Assembly: GCA_038380795.1 (NCBI GenBank)
Contig: CM076266.1
Coordinates: 41,066,425 to 41,130,424, forward strand
DNA from: Pyrocephalus nanus
Lineage: Eukaryota > Chordata > Aves > Passeriformes > Tyrannidae
Reading direction: 5' to 3'
Length of the DNA: 64,000 nucleotides
The notes under the pieces are model-generated. The model was given only the letters and a program-made list of their open reading frames with translations. It was not told the origin of the DNA and made no database searches. Of the stretch, positions 36,567 through 50,720 are shown piece by piece (within the stretch, counting starts at the first letter, position 1; every line of letters begins with the position of its first letter). The position numbers and the translations under genes were made by a program.

Positions 36567-38259
36567 CCAGATGAATTCCCTGGCTCTTAGACTCATGGCT
36601 GTTTTAGAGGGAAAAGGGATTATTGTTTGGTTTTAACCAAGGGTGAGAACGAGAAGAAAAACCCCACAACTGTTAAAAATTTATTTTCTTCAAATACAGT
36701 AGGACAAGAAAACTTCTCTCTCCATTCTTGTGCTCCCATGTGCTTACAATGCACTGTGAAGCCCCTGAGTTCTCGCAGGTGTTACAGAAGTTTGTGATTT
36801 TATCCCTGTGACTTCCATCAAACAGATGAAAATTATATAGTACATCTCATTCCCACTTGTCACTCACAGGCTCTTTCATGCACATCTCTGACTCTCATTA
36901 CCATCCTGAATGTCCTGAGCCATCTTTATCCATAGAAGGTTCATGGACACTTTCTAACATGTGCCTGGTTTAGGAAACTGCTGAAAAAAATAATCAGTGC
37001 CCCTAGGCTGTCTTCTGAGAAGATTAGCAAGTGCAAAATATTGAAATGAGAAACAATCACATCAATACCATCAGGATTAGTCCTGACAGCAAGAAAAGAA
37101 TGTTACTTCACCTGTGCCAGGTTTAATTGCTATGAAGACTGGGGATGGCTTAGCTTTGGCATTTTCTCATATAACCGGAACAGAGCAGTCTATATCCATT
37201 CTGTCTCAGTCTGCCTCTATATCAGCGGAAAAATATCCCCGGGATGAAAAATGAACACATTTCAGGGAACCTGTTTCAATACACTGAAAACACAAAGGTC
37301 AGTTACAGTTAGTGCTGCCAAAACATGTGGTGGCCCATTATTATTAAAGTACTATTTCTGCACATCCTTCAGTGTGGTGGGCATTATTCCAAATGTACAT
37401 ATAGAGGGGAAGGGCGATGTGTGGCATTTTTTGCAACTGTGTTGATAAGCTTTGGGACAAAGACAAATTCTGTTCTTCCTGCAGTACAATCCTATTGAAG
37501 TTCTTGCAGTTTTGACCTATATCTGAGGCAAAAATTTTTAGAGATTATTCATACAAAATTTACAATTTAGAAGATGCAGTGACATACATCACTCTTTAAT
37601 ATTATTTCCTTTGAAACAACTGGTGGCTTCTTCCCCTCCTTCCAAACAGGCTTCTAACTGATGGTTACATGCCAAAATAACTACCTCACATACATGCAGT
37701 TGGAAATCATCATCCATCTCAGTAAGAGCTGCTACACATGGTGCAGTTAGGAATCACTTCTTTTTCCTGACTGTTGCCATCTTTAGGGTAACTTAAAATC
37801 AGTTCTCTGCTTGAATTGTCAATAAAGTTTGAAAAAGCCTTACATCATATTGCACCACTAGAAAAATCAGAAGAAAACTCATTGTATATGAATTACCTAA
37901 GGCACATCCAGAACGTAGCAGGTCCTTAATGTGGCTAGAAGCTACCTCCTGAGGACTATGGAGCATGACCCTAGCAGGGGGCACAGGGTTGACAACCCAC
38001 TGCATGCAGATTAAGCAGAAGTGGACTGAGAGTGTGATGGATGCTAACTGCCCCGTGGCCTTGGCTGGGGGAGTTTGGGTGAGTGCAATGGCACCGGTCA
38101 ACTAAGGATTTTTCCTTCCATTCGTTCATTTGCCTGGGTTTAGATTTTTAAATAACCCTTGGTTAGGATTTTCTCCTCGCTTTCTGTGACTGCCAGTGGA
38201 AGTAAAAATGATTTAGTGAGCAGGAAAAAGCACTCATTTCCTACCACAGGACTTATACC

Positions 38260-38725
38260 CCCTGCACGTTATCCCGCATATACGGGGCAAGGCACAAGAC
38301 CATAATCCTTAAAGAGCGCCAAGTGTGTGGCATGCGGAAGGCTCTTGCCATAAAGAAAGTAAAACCTTAACCAAGTGGGCAAAGACGGTAAGAAGGGTGG
38401 GTAAGGAGTTAAACCTCTTTCACGGAGTTGTTTAACATTTCAGAATACACTACTGGATTTGCAATCAGTTTGGCAGTGGAGTTCTATAACCAAACAGACG
38501 TCTCTTTTAAGAAACCTTTGTATGTCTGAACAGAAAGAGGTTTGTCCTCAAGCAGGAAACCTAGCACAGAGCTTACATAGCAATATATTTTCAGTCATGT
38601 GGCCAAGACAATAAACATGCATCTTTTGATCTGCGTGGCAACAGCGCACGATTCGTAGTTTATGCCGGGATAGAATGACACGCAAATCTGCCGGGAGTGA
38701 GTCACGACTCTGGCGTGTTTCTGCA
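38260..38725. promoter_or_regulatory. CpG-retaining block, candidate regulatory element
   Basis: In AT-rich gene-free DNA this block keeps an unusual number of CpGs: about seven in 38260-38430 and about nine in 38630-38722. It also has an AP-1 type site TGAGTCA (38698-38704) in a near-palindrome GAGTCACGACTC. Retained CpGs often mark hypomethylated regulatory DNA. No open reading frame explains the composition. Function is inferred. Confidence 0.25.
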
Positions 38726-39459
38726 CATCCTAAATTTCACCAGGCTGAGACTAGGGGACTTGAAATAAATGTCTAAAGAACCCATAAAAGTATTCCAGCA
38801 GGCATGATGGTTTAAGCCCTTATGTCAAAACACAGGAACAAGCAGTCTATTTTGTATAAAATATTTTTTGGTCTTCTAACTATAAATTAAGATTCTTTAA
38901 AATGTGTGCTTCTGTAGGCATATATTTACTGGCAGCCTTTTCCTCTTTGTATGATTCAAAGAGGGGCAGCAATACCTCTCCCTGGACTACAGAAAGAATG
39001 GTAAAATTTTAAAATACTGTTAAAAATTATCTCTTATTATTCGCTGTCATGTTCAGATTTGAGAAATATCCTCTTGCCATTGAATACCAGTGTTGCCATT
39101 ATATCTTGTTGTCTCACGACATCATCCAGCTAACCACACTGGTGCGTTATTTCCTAGACTGCCTCTGTTTACAAATCAAAGTGTCTCGCTTAAGCGCAAC
39201 CTGCTGAAGTGCGGTGCTGTTATTAGGAAATGTGAGTAGGCTGAAATGGGGATCCCTGTAGAGTTAACTTGGCAGCCTTCAAGATCCTGGCTCAACCTGA
39301 TATTAAAAGTGAGTCATCAGTTTACCCACACAGCAGGCCCTCACTTTGTACTTTTCACTGCAAGCAGCTCAGCAGAGGGCCAGGAGATTCAACATTTGCT
39401 TCTCTAATTAATATCCAGCTGAAAGAAACTCCTTGTTCAGGAAGATTTGGTGCGTTTTT

Positions 39460-39555
39460 GTTGTTGGTTGGTTGGTTTGTTTTTTGTGGGTTTTTTTGGA
39501 GTTTTTTTGTTTTGTTTTGTTTTTTACTTTGTTCTTTTCTTTTTGTTCTTCATTT
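39460..39555 (+). repeat. T/G-rich low-complexity tract
   Basis: GTTGGTTGGTTTG followed by TTTTG words and T-runs, similar in style to 780-895. The 96-residue open frame covering it (39269-39559) is produced by this composition and is not a gene. Confidence 0.8.
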
Positions 39556-42500
39556 TTAAGTGCTGATAAATAACAAAGCACAAACTAGGTCTACCACCTG
39601 AAAGGCTAGTGTGCAGTGCATGTTAGTCACCCAGTACAGGCTGCTTCGCTTCCACTCAAGGTCTAGGCTCTGCAACTGCCTAAGCTCCTTAAAAGTTATT
39701 TTTGTATCTGCAAAGAGCTATTTTTAGCTCAACTCTTTAATTCACATTAATTTGAGACTAGCCTTCATTCCCAAGAAGATACACAAACTGCCTTGTGCAC
39801 CCTTTGGGCCTCAGGCAGAAGGTGTTGCCGGTGACCATGACTCTTTGAGGAGCTGAGGAATCACAATTCCATAAAGGCTGTAGGGTAAACATGCCTTCCA
39901 TGTTAATCGATCAAGGCCAGGTTTTCCTTCTGGTATACATGTTAAATATCTAAGTAATTGGTCTTTCATGGAGCATTTTCTTGTTCTAGCAGTTTTGCAG
40001 CAGCACCTGATGGCATGTAAACATAGCATCTGATGGACAGACTGTTTCCTGTACTCTGAAGCTGTCTTGATTCTGCTTTTTCCTTGCTTTTATCCCAGTC
40101 CATCAATCACATTTATATGCCTCTCTGTAATTGAGATAATTCTTCTCTCTCTTTTACAGCCTAAAATAAAAGTTCATGATTTACATGCCCACTTCCCTGA
40201 TTTAAAGGTACACTTTATTGAAAGGTATCTGCTTCAGACTGAACTTTTTGTTCCTTTTTTTTTTTTGTGCCCTCAACATGAGGTAATATGTATGTGAGCT
40301 AAAGTTAAAGTACATGGATTTCAGTAGAACTTGGGCAACTAAATATAGATTATTTCCTGAAGTAGAACCTGCTTTGTTGCCATTGTTTTCCAGTTCTGAA
40401 GAAAACAAAAGTCAATATGGCATTTCACTAGTTGTCCTGGTAAAAAAGATTATGCTGTGAGTGCAAAAAAAAAGTCAACCTTGCAGTATTTTGACTGCAG
40501 AATCTGCATTTACCAAATTCTGTGTTCCCCAAATACACATACACATACAACAGAGAGAATCATCGCTATTCATTTCATGATGTGAATTTCATGGCAGTGC
40601 TACAATCTTGTTTCATGAGGCTGCAGAGCCACAAGCCACTAAATGCAAAAGCGTGCTTTAGTTTTGCTGCTATTCAGTTTTGCTGATATTTAAGTCACAA
40701 CTGTTTGGTGTTTTCTTCACTTATTTAGATCCTCTCAAAGGCAAGGAACTGGAATAGGAGAAAAATAAAAATTGTGTTATATATGAAACTGGTAGAAAAA
40801 GGGAGGGAAAGAGGCTGAAAAAAATGTAAATCTACTTAAACAACCAAATGATTTGAATTATGGAAACAAGAGTGTCTTATGTCAAGTGCCTCTTCACCCT
40901 CTAAGTGTGCTATGAAATATGATCACTTGTCTTGAATATGCTCCATCCTAACAGTAACATTCTTGAACTTATAAACACTATTAATTGTGTCAAACTTGGA
41001 ATCTGAATCCTGCAAACCCTTCCTATGTTAAGCTGAATGGGCCTCATTCGTAGCTGGGGTAGATTTGAATGAGCTCAAAATGGTTATGTTAGGCAGGACA
41101 AACTTTTCCTTAATAATTCTGCATTCTTTTCTCAACAAATCTTTGAGTTAGCTATTTTGAAGTAGTCTGGAAGGTAACAGGACCCGTTTTCTATATGCCA
41201 CAGTTAGGCTGAGTAGGTCATGTATCAGATACCCCCAACAGTTCTGAATTTTCCAATAGGAAGAGCAACAGCTATGTGAAGTTAGAATCCTTTTCAGGCA
41301 CCGTTCTCCATTTGCACTATAGATAGAGCCTCTGCTGTTTGAGGAAATACAGCTTTTATTCTTGCCAATGAGATCAGTATCTCTTTGCACCTTGATTTAA
41401 GCATATTTAAAGTATCATTATTTTAAATTAAATTATAATTATAAGAACAGAGAGGAATACAAACTTCTTTAAGTTTGCTTTCAATGAATAAGCTAACATA
41501 TAAGCAGACAAATATATAAATAGCAGACAAACCAGAGCAGAAGGTCTGTTCCACACTGAGACTGCTTCTTAAATTGGTCCCTCCCTCACCTTTGCTGGCT
41601 CAGATGTTTTACACAGCAGTTCTCCACAGCAGCACACTCACAGGGTGAACTTGGTTTCTGCCTGACACAGAGAGAGGGACACTCTGGGGAAAGATCAGTG
41701 TGGGCAGCTAGGAATGAAACTAAACTTTTAGACAAAGTTTGATGTTGCATTTTACTGTTCTACTTTTGTGTCTGGAGTTGTAATAAATTGCTTAACCTTT
41801 TGATATCATTGTCTGTATAGTTTGTCTAGTTCTAGTAGCCTGATTTTAAGGTATTTTATTGGATTATGGATAGGCTGTTCCCACAGCAGAAAGATGCTCC
41901 ACACAGGCACAGACTGGCATCCCTCAGAGATGTGATTTTTCTAGAACTGTTTTGGAGTTTGGCTGGCCAACTCAGCTTAATAGCCTCATAAAACTTCTTA
42001 TTATAGAAGAACAAGACATTTCCTTTATCTGGCAAACTCTGTTGTGTTTGAAACTATACTTGCTTTTTTTTTTTTTTCTTTCCTTAAAAGATGGTAATGG
42101 ACCTTGGCCACCCAGACTGAGTCATTCAGTCTGTGATGCCAAGAAATCCTACTTAATTTGTGATCTGAGTCTCTGTGTGATGTATGTGTGAGAGCAGTGA
42201 GGCTTGTAAGGACGAGATGCCAAACCTGCTTTGCCATTGCACTCAGGAGGAGAGGAAACGTGATAGAAAAGGATTTACTGAGATTTTGGATTGCCAAGTG
42301 CAGTGAGGGTGGGCTGGAGGTGTATCAGGGTCTCCCTAAGGAGGCTAGGAAGAGAGACAGGCTTTCCTCTGCAGTAGTACATTCCTTTCTACATCCTCTG
42401 AGTAACAAGGGACACAGGGACTGCTGAGATCTCTGTCCAAGTGGCAATAGGTTTGTGCCATCATTACTCAGCTCTCTTCTACTTCCTTTGGGCTATGAAG

Positions 42501-43832
42501 TCCCTGTCCGTGGACATGCCAAGAACACAGTACAGTCAGTACAGTCTTCAGTAAGCCCTGCAACAAACCTCAACAGGATGATCAGCAGCACATCTCAGAA
42601 AAACAATAAATCAGCATTTATGTACTGCTTTACAATTGTAAAGCATTTCTCAAGCAGGAATTAATGGATAAAAAAAAATCAGTTCTATCAAAGTAGATGG
42701 TTCACAGGCTGTAATGATGATGAACAGGCACCTTTAATCCAAACCACATTCAGCACTAAATCAGCACTTAGTGCAAGATTACTTATAAAACTCAAGTGAT
42801 CAGCCAAAAGCAGATAGAAAATGCTGAATGGTGAGTTAAGGTGAATTTCCCAGACTTTGAGTGACAAACAGAAGGCTGCCACTGTTACAAAACACACAGG
42901 AAATTCTGGCTTCCCAGTCACTTTTAGAAGTCACTTCATCCAGACATCTTACTCAAAGCAGCATCACTGACAAAGTAAGGTGTTACTTAGTGAATGTAGC
43001 ACAATTTCCTCCCATTGGTCTTGGTACATAAGGTCTCATATATCTGAGATAACAAGGGCCAAAAGTTCTTACAGAAAGCAAGTTGGAGTAAAACTCTTAG
43101 AAAATGGGGAGGATGTGAACATGTGTGACTAAATGAGAAAAGGAGCACTTCAGGCAACTGTCTAGCACAAGAGATGAGAAGAGGAAGAGATTAAACTGTC
43201 AGTGAAGCTCTGCCAGAACCACAGAGCAGTCAGAGGAAAAGTGATCCCTAGATCCATAGGCAGGAGAGGCTTTGGCCAGTTTTGGTCCTGACTGTTTCCA
43301 AATTCAGTAAGTGCACTTTCTGCAGGACAGGATCATTAAAGCTTATTCCTAAAGTTCAATGTATAAATGCTAAGTGGACTGTTGAGCTACAGACATCTGA
43401 GGGAATGGCAAGGAGTGTGAGTCAAGACTGTTGTATCCAAAGTCTGGCTAAAGAATAGCAGATTTGGAGTAGATGAAATAAAGTGCTGAAGTAGTTTAAT
43501 AGACTAACCTGAACACCAGGCTGTGACAGAACAAAAACCAGATCACTCTGATACTTCTGAATTAGCAATTCTGTTTCACATAAGAAGAAATATTCAATCA
43601 TTATTTTTCTTGAAAAGTATAACCAGATGGGCAGCCACCCTAACAGCCAAAAAGCATGTCTTTTGAGAGTCATTCTGGGGCATTTCATAGAATAAAACAC
43701 CCTTTTCTGTTTGTTTCTAGCAGCTTTAGTTTCAGGTTCTGACAAAGGCATACAGGACTGTTACACATGGAAAATGGTGCAATGGGAACACTAGCACAGT
43801 GAACCAGCTCCTGTAAGCAGCTGAGTTACTCC

Positions 43833-43884
43833 ATTCTTACTCAGGTGCAGATCCAGTTAACAGGGTCTTGACCTGAGTAAGAAT
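43833..43884 (+). repeat. 14-bp inverted repeat, likely ancient amniote palindromic element
   Basis: The arm ATTCTTACTCAGGT (43833-43846) is exactly complementary to ACCTGAGTAAGAAT (43871-43884), with a 24-bp spacer. The TTACTCAGG/CCTGAGTAAG arms resemble an old palindromic repeat scattered through turtle, crocodilian and bird genomes. Family identity is from memory and not checked. Confidence 0.6.
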
Positions 43885-46800
43885 TTTAGAAACAAGGAAT
43901 CAATATCATTAGGGGTAACTGATACTTTCTGCACCATTTTCTCCACTCTTTTCTTCATGGTGTAGTTTAGGGCAAGAACAGTTCTCCTTCAGATGCAAAG
44001 TGAACCTAGCTGGAAAACAAACAGAGAATCTAATTCTCCCTTTATCCACTCGCCCTTCACTTCAGACTAACCTGTACCTGTTTTTGAGGTGAAACTAGTG
44101 TTTAAATGTACAAGATCTGTTTCAGGGAGGTGGAATAGATCACTCTTCCCTCCCTGTCCTCAGTCTTTGGGTTCTGTTCTCAGCTCTCATGTTTCACCAC
44201 TGCATCTCTCATGTTTCAAGTTCTGCAGAATGAGGGCATTGACATGCAAATGTGGTTCTGATATTATGAAGAACCAAAGTGCTCATTTTTCATAATGCAT
44301 GATTTTATCAAGGCAGGTCCAATCCTGAAATTTACTCAAGGTACCAAGTCATTATTCCAGAGACATTTACAGCTCCTGGTTGGGTAAATAACTTCTAGAG
44401 AGACTGTTAAAAAAATGGCAGAACAGAGGCAGAAGTGTCTTTGGGAAGGCTGGCAGTCTCTGTACAGTTAGAGAAACAGTAAAAATACTTCTGTCTTTTA
44501 TTCCTGTAGCATAACAGTGAAAAGAAGCATAAGATTTATTCCTGTTACTGTAGCAACCGTGATAGGGAAACCACTGACAAAAATCAATAGTTGAAATATC
44601 TGCTAGTAAACTGTACATTGAATATACGATTCTAATCATGGTAGTACCTGAGACATCTGCATCAGTTAGTGTGCTAAAACTGTGCCTGATATTCACTAGC
44701 AGAGAGTTATATGTTTTGTATTTCTTATATATATCTATTCACACATAGTCATAACTACATATCACACATCAAACACTGCATGCAAATCAGTGCATGACAA
44801 TTAATGAGAAATACTGTGCCAGCACAGTGCCTGACACCTTATTTTAAGATGTTTTTGATCAAGAAAATGACTGAAGGAACACCAAGAACCTGCAGGGACC
44901 TTCTCTGGGAATTCCCCTGCTGCTTGTTAAGAGGGTAGGTTTGCCTAGGACAACATTTATTTAAGACACAATGTTTTATATAGTTTAACTGTCCATTCAC
45001 TCTGGAAGAGCACCTAGATAGCAGATCCAAGTCCATAGGTTTAAATGTTTTTAAATTGTCTGAAATGGATAAAAGATACAATATCACACATTATGTGTGT
45101 GTTCCCTCTCCTGTATGTGTTTGGCTAGGTACAGATGCAGACAGATATTATAAGGAATCCTTCCTTTCTCTACAAGCCACTGTCTATCACTGCTTAAGTG
45201 AGAATCTGGACATCATGAACACATTTTCTACTTTGTTAAAGGATTTCTACCTGAAATTTTGTGTGTAGGGCACAATGCTACATAATTTTCCTTCCACTTC
45301 CCAGGCTCAGCACATAATAAAATCCTTGTCTGCAGATTTCAGGTTTTCTTTTGCATGGTGAAGTTATCACCTTTTTGTCAGGGTTGCATTATGTTTTTTG
45401 AAGGAGGTGGAAGAGGTGGGGGAGAAGGTTTACTTTACAAGCGGACAGTGAAGATGTGCTCTAATGAATTGAATCTGGCCAACTCTCCATCCTCTATCAA
45501 GTTTTCCAGACTTGAAAAGCTTTGAATCTTGCACATGAAAGGGGGAGGTATTCGTTGGAATCTGCTATGGCTGAAACTTTGCTGCTCATCTGAAGGTATC
45601 ATTTGTATTTCACATCATAAAATAATGAACACTGGAGCTGTCTCTTGTGAACTAGTCCAGCAGTCTTGTCCAAATTTGGTAGTAGGTCATAAAAGTTAGG
45701 TATTTCAGCAGTGAGACCAACTCTATGGCAGTCTTCAAGTGACATGCTTCTGTCCCGGCCAGAAACAAGTGCGTAAGAATATCAAAGACCCAATATTCAA
45801 GGTTATGTTGCAGCTGAATCTTTATCCACTATTTAGGAGGCTTGAGTGAAATTATTGTGATATGAACAACAGGTGTGAAAATAGTTTTTCAAACAGATTT
45901 AGACTTTAGTTTAAATTTTAGCAATTTCAACTTCCTGCATTTTCGGTTTTTTAGCTTTACCTTTCTTGAAATGAAATATTAATCTGACTTCGTTTGCAAC
46001 TTATACAATCTGTTTAAAATGCATTTTATGGAAATATTTGGAATAAATGTCGAAGAAAATAGCATTTGTAGATTGACTGCTGCTTCAAACAGACAACCCA
46101 AGTATTTTCTCCCATGAACTATTTTCCTCTCATTTACTTTTGCTGTCATTCTTTCAGACTTCTGCCCTGATCTTGCCAACTCTCACAAAATGTATTGCAG
46201 AGAAGGCAAGTCCTCCGAAAAAAAATGCACAGCCATTGATGAATAGAGGTGACCTTGCATTTAGTAACAAGCCTATGTCAGAAGAAGATTTAGTGAATAT
46301 TTAGCTTACATCTAAAAAGACCTTTTTTTGAGAAGACAGTGTTATTAACTGTCTGATACACATTTTAGTGACAGTGTATTAACGGTAAGCAGATAGTTTG
46401 CATTAAATGAGTGGCTTCTTTTTATGTCCTCACAATGTGCACATATTTATCAGCACTTTTTTTAAATCTCATTTTTATAATTAGCTGCAAATTTATCACC
46501 TGCTCATAGACCATTTCTAGGAAATATATATTCAAGTGAAATCAGTTACCAGTGAATTGTTATCTGATTGTTTCTGAAGGACACGCATGACTGAGATATA
46601 AAAAATTATTTTAAGGCAAGTTGTTTAATACCCAGTGGCAAATACTTATGTCAGTTTAACAAATATGTTCAAAAAGCTTAAGAGTATAAAAACTCTTATT
46701 AGGTCAGATTGACTACTGAGATAGCCCCATATGTTGAAAGAAATCGAATACAACGTGGAGCAAATGTATCACCCTAACATCAAGGGATTATCAAATTAGG

Positions 46801-47139
46801 GTTTTCTTCAGCAAAGAAACAGATTTTGTGAGCATTGACAAAGATAATTTAAAGAGAATTCAAGCCATAGTTGCTGCAGTTACCATTCCTGGTCTCTTTG
46901 CCAGTAGATACAGTAATGCACAGTGGCTGTGAGGACCTGTTGTGCACTGTCTAAAACACACTGTGTCATACCCCAAAATTGGCTGCATCTCACTAGCAGA
47001 AGGGATTTCTTCTCCATTTGCCTTGAGGGGGACCTGGCAGTAGAGTAACCAGTGAGGATGGTGTGCTCAGCACTCATGGTGTCAGTTCTCCCTTTGACTA
47101 AGAAAATCACTGTTAAATAAAACCCAAACATCTTAAGGG

Positions 47140-47173
<34 letters not shown>

Positions 47174-47182
47174 AAAAAAAAA
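47140..47182 (+). repeat. Long poly(A) tract
   Basis: A 43-bp A-tract is broken by one G. No retroposed sequence was recognised on its 5' side, so it may be a simple repeat and not a retroposon tail. Confidence 0.9.
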
Positions 47183-50100
47183 GTTAACTATATGTTCACT
47201 ATTAGAGTTGTCAGGGCCTTGTAAGCTGGACATCAGAACCTGGGGACAGTGTTGGACTCCAACAGGAAGACTAATAAAGAACTTCGATGCTTCTTTGAGC
47301 AGCATGAAGTTTCCAGCAGAGATTAAAATCTGATGTGGAATTTTTGTTATTCTTTAATGACAATCTAGTTCCTATGGAAAATGAGTATTAGACCAATATG
47401 ATGACAAATACTGATGCACATTTTCCACTGTCCCGAGAGCTATTTTTCCTTTCTTACATTCGCTTCTTTGGTTTATTCATATGATATAATAAAAGAGTAG
47501 TTAACTTTGAAAAACATCATGTAAATATTGAAAGCAGTATGCAACCCACAGCTCAGTATATCTTTCCATAGTTACAATAAATCCTATGCAATCCTACAAT
47601 TAATGTCAGATTTGATTTCTCTTGTGCTTTTCTGTACTTATTATAGCAATCATTTCTGTTTTTTTTCTTTCTCTAGTCTTTTCTCAGGCTCTCCCAGGAA
47701 TAGATTTTGTATATCATTTACCTCACTGTTGTATATTATCCTAGTTTTCACTTCAAAATTATTGTTTCAATATTACACTAAATTGATTTTTCTTCTCTGT
47801 TCTACCTCCCACACTCCCATATTGATATCACTTCTTCCGCCCTCATTTCCTCAATATTCTTGGATAGTGGTCTATGGATAGAGTCTTCGGCTGAGTGGTG
47901 TTTGAACATGGTCACTGGTTGGTTTGTGAGGTGTCTACACCATGTCTGCTTCAACCACTTGACAGAGATTTTTTTATAGCCATATTGGTTTGGCAAAATT
48001 CCTTATGTATTTCAGCATCATTTTTATGCAGAATGTTGATCTGCTCTTTCTAGTTTGTTCCTAACACTCAAAGTGAACTAAAGAGTTCATTGATCACTGA
48101 ATAAGCCTGAGAAGGTTGATTTTAAGCAAGAGCAAGACTTAACATCAAAAGTTAGTACCTTGGGATACATGTAAAATAAATAGAAATGAAATAAAAATAT
48201 TTTCAGTCCCTGAGTCTGTTTGAGGAATCAAAATGAGGATTCTTTGAGTTCTGTTACAAGCTAATTATTTCTTGTTCTGATCTCAGGATATTTTTTTCCC
48301 AGACCTATTTGGCTATACTGGCTTTTTTCCAAAAAACTGGAAAATATTTTTCAATGAGCATTTTATCCTAAATTATTCCAAACATTTTCAGTTTATTATT
48401 ATGGTCAGTATTTTTTTTCTCAAGTTGGCATTCACTCTTCCCCCAGATAAATTTATTTTTCCTTCCCACTGAAAACCCAGTATAATAATTTAGAAGCTAA
48501 ATAACTATTCAGTAGACTTGTCACTGATGTTCAGATTACAGTTTTACTGCTACACAAACAGAAACTCACATTTAAAGGAAAGTGCTGGATTGAGGCAGCT
48601 GAGTGTTGTTACACAAGCTGGTGGCTAGAGGGAACTCTTTTTCCTTGTTGGAGATGTTGGATCTAACAGTGAAGAATCTTCTGCTGCAGCAAAGCAGTCC
48701 ACTAAAGAAAAAGAAGAAGGGAAAATCCTTGAAATGAAAACATTAGCTTGAATTGAAAAGTGCTCCCAGTCGTGCGTAGGAGTGAGCAGAAGTGTCAATG
48801 AAATTTATTATTTCTCCAGCAAAAGAAGAGAGCCTTTCAATGTCCCAGTCGAGGGACAGTTGTAGGTCACACATGGCTAAATGCGCTCCCAACAGCAAGC
48901 TCCTTGGAAGCTGCTAAACTAGTTATAGCAGCCTAGGTTACCTCAGCTGCAGGGGTGGATGTTTTGGTTTCATGCACGGGGGAAGAGAAGACCCAGACCA
49001 CAAAAAAGAGCAGGGAGTTCACAGAGCAGCAGTAGGTGAGGCATTTAGGTAACAGCTACTGTACTTTTAGGCCCCTCGCCAGTAAATTAATTAAGCATGT
49101 GCTTAACTTTAAACATGTGAGTAAATCATAGCTTTCGCTGAGACATTTTGATGTTAAAAGTTTAGCAGTTTGAAAGCCTACAGGCATCAGGTTGCTTAAG
49201 CTTTGGTGTTTTCGTTCCATCTACACCCTGGGGTGCTGCCTAGAAAGTGGGCACAAGGTGGGTGGGGAGAACTTTTTGGAGAGCATATTGGGGTGGTACT
49301 TGGCAAAAGCTGAGGTGTGAGGGAGCATTACATGTGCATAGTCTCACTCACGTATGAGACTGGGCTGTGGTCAGCTTGTGTACTTTACATAGGAATTTTG
49401 TAAACACTCCTGGCACCATGGTGTGGTCCTAGAGACCATTTTGTCTCTTACCTGTTATTGACAGTGTTGGATAATGCCCTGAAAGATAATGCAGTAGAAC
49501 AAATGAGCTGAGGAGAAGCAAAACAAGGATGAAAGATTTGGAGAGGAGATTACACTGACTAATGCTGACAATTAGCATAAGCTTAATGTTTGGTTTAATA
49601 CTACCTTACTCCAGTGCTATTTAACTCTACTGAGAATGGTAAGAAAGTACTATAGCTCTTATCATGCTCCTCCCTGTTAATTGAGTAACTCTAAGCCTTA
49701 AATACCCCACAAGCCTCAACTTTCCTTATGTGGACTAGCTACTAGACACCAAAACCCACAGCCTTTTTATGGGATCACCATTACAAACACAGTAGGACCC
49801 AGGTGTAAGCATTTCAGCAAATGTTCTTGCAGATACACTCCAAATGTTCTCAGCTGTGCTCCAATAGCACAATTTGCCAAGAGCTGTTGAATGTATCTTG
49901 CATTCAGCAGCTGTGGCTATATTGCATGAAAAACACTGAATTTGACAGCTCCTGCCTGCCTTCTGCCTATACTTCCAGTTGGCCTGGGCAAGCTTGGCCC
50001 TGAGATAGTGTGTGGGATGTAGTCAGGCAGGTGTGGTCAAAGATCTCCCTCCTGTGTGATCATGCCAGGACTGTTTTTGCCAACTGCATGGCATACAGGG

Positions 50101-50539
50101 CTGATCCTGAACGTGATCTCTGTTCTGTCCATGGAACGCTATTCAAGTACTGAGCAGTTCAAAACTGTTTGGTTTTGTCAAATCAGGCCAAAACTCTATC
50201 TAACCCCAGAATCTTGCTGCTGGCAGAGGTAAGTGGAAGTTGGTAGTGGAGAGTATAATACTTCTTCCCAGAAATACTTTTGCATCCTGCTGTTATTCAT
50301 GCTTTACCAACTTAGCCAGATGTGATATTTCTTCATTGAAAGGATTTATCCTGTCATAACCATATCACCCTGCAGAAGGGAGCTGCACCACACCAGTCTC
50401 CTGATTTTCAAAACTGTCTCTAGATGGTTCCTTTTGACATCCTCCATTTCCACTCAGGGAGACCACACATTGCCTGTGCAACAACCCTGCCTTGTGTGTG
50501 ATTTTGTAGATCTCTATAAAGTATCTGTCCTCAGACATC

Positions 50540-50720
50540 GCTCTAGAGGCTAAAGTGTCCTAGTGTAGTTAATTGTTCTTCACCTGGAAGCTGTTCCATA
50601 CCTTTGATCATCCCTGTTACTTCTCTCTGTACTTTTTTTCAATTCTACTGTATCTTTTTTAAGATGTGTGTGTAGGGGGGAGGGAACCATAACTGCTGAA
50701 CTAGGTCACATAAAATCTTG
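50540..50720 (-). mobile_element. Ancient CR1-like LINE fragment
   Basis: GGAAGCTGTTCCATACCTTT, GATCATCCCTGTTACTTCTC, TCTGTACTTTTTTTCAATTC and a later AACTGCTGAACTAGGTCACA resemble the reverse complement of old CR1 lineages shared by turtles, crocodilians and birds. It is far more diverged than the copies at 3.3 and 36 kb. A G-rich insertion (50672-50682) interrupts it. Boundaries are approximate. Confidence 0.6.

Larger units (their letters stand above)
36567..50539. other. Gene-poor intergenic DNA
   Basis: No recognisable coding exon. It includes the CpG-retaining block at 38.3-38.7 kb, T/G-rich and A-rich tracts, and the ancient palindromic repeat at 43.8 kb. Two E-boxes (CATGTG at 49096-49101 and 49114-49119) lie beside TAATTAA-type sequence. 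The longest frames (6880-residue-scale genes being absent) are only 117-141 residues and composition-driven. Confidence 0.7.

Noticed and set aside
47528..47881. 117-residue hydrophobic ORF
   Set aside because: It is caused by T-rich composition (Phe/Leu/Ser/Ile), with no family resemblance or exon structure.
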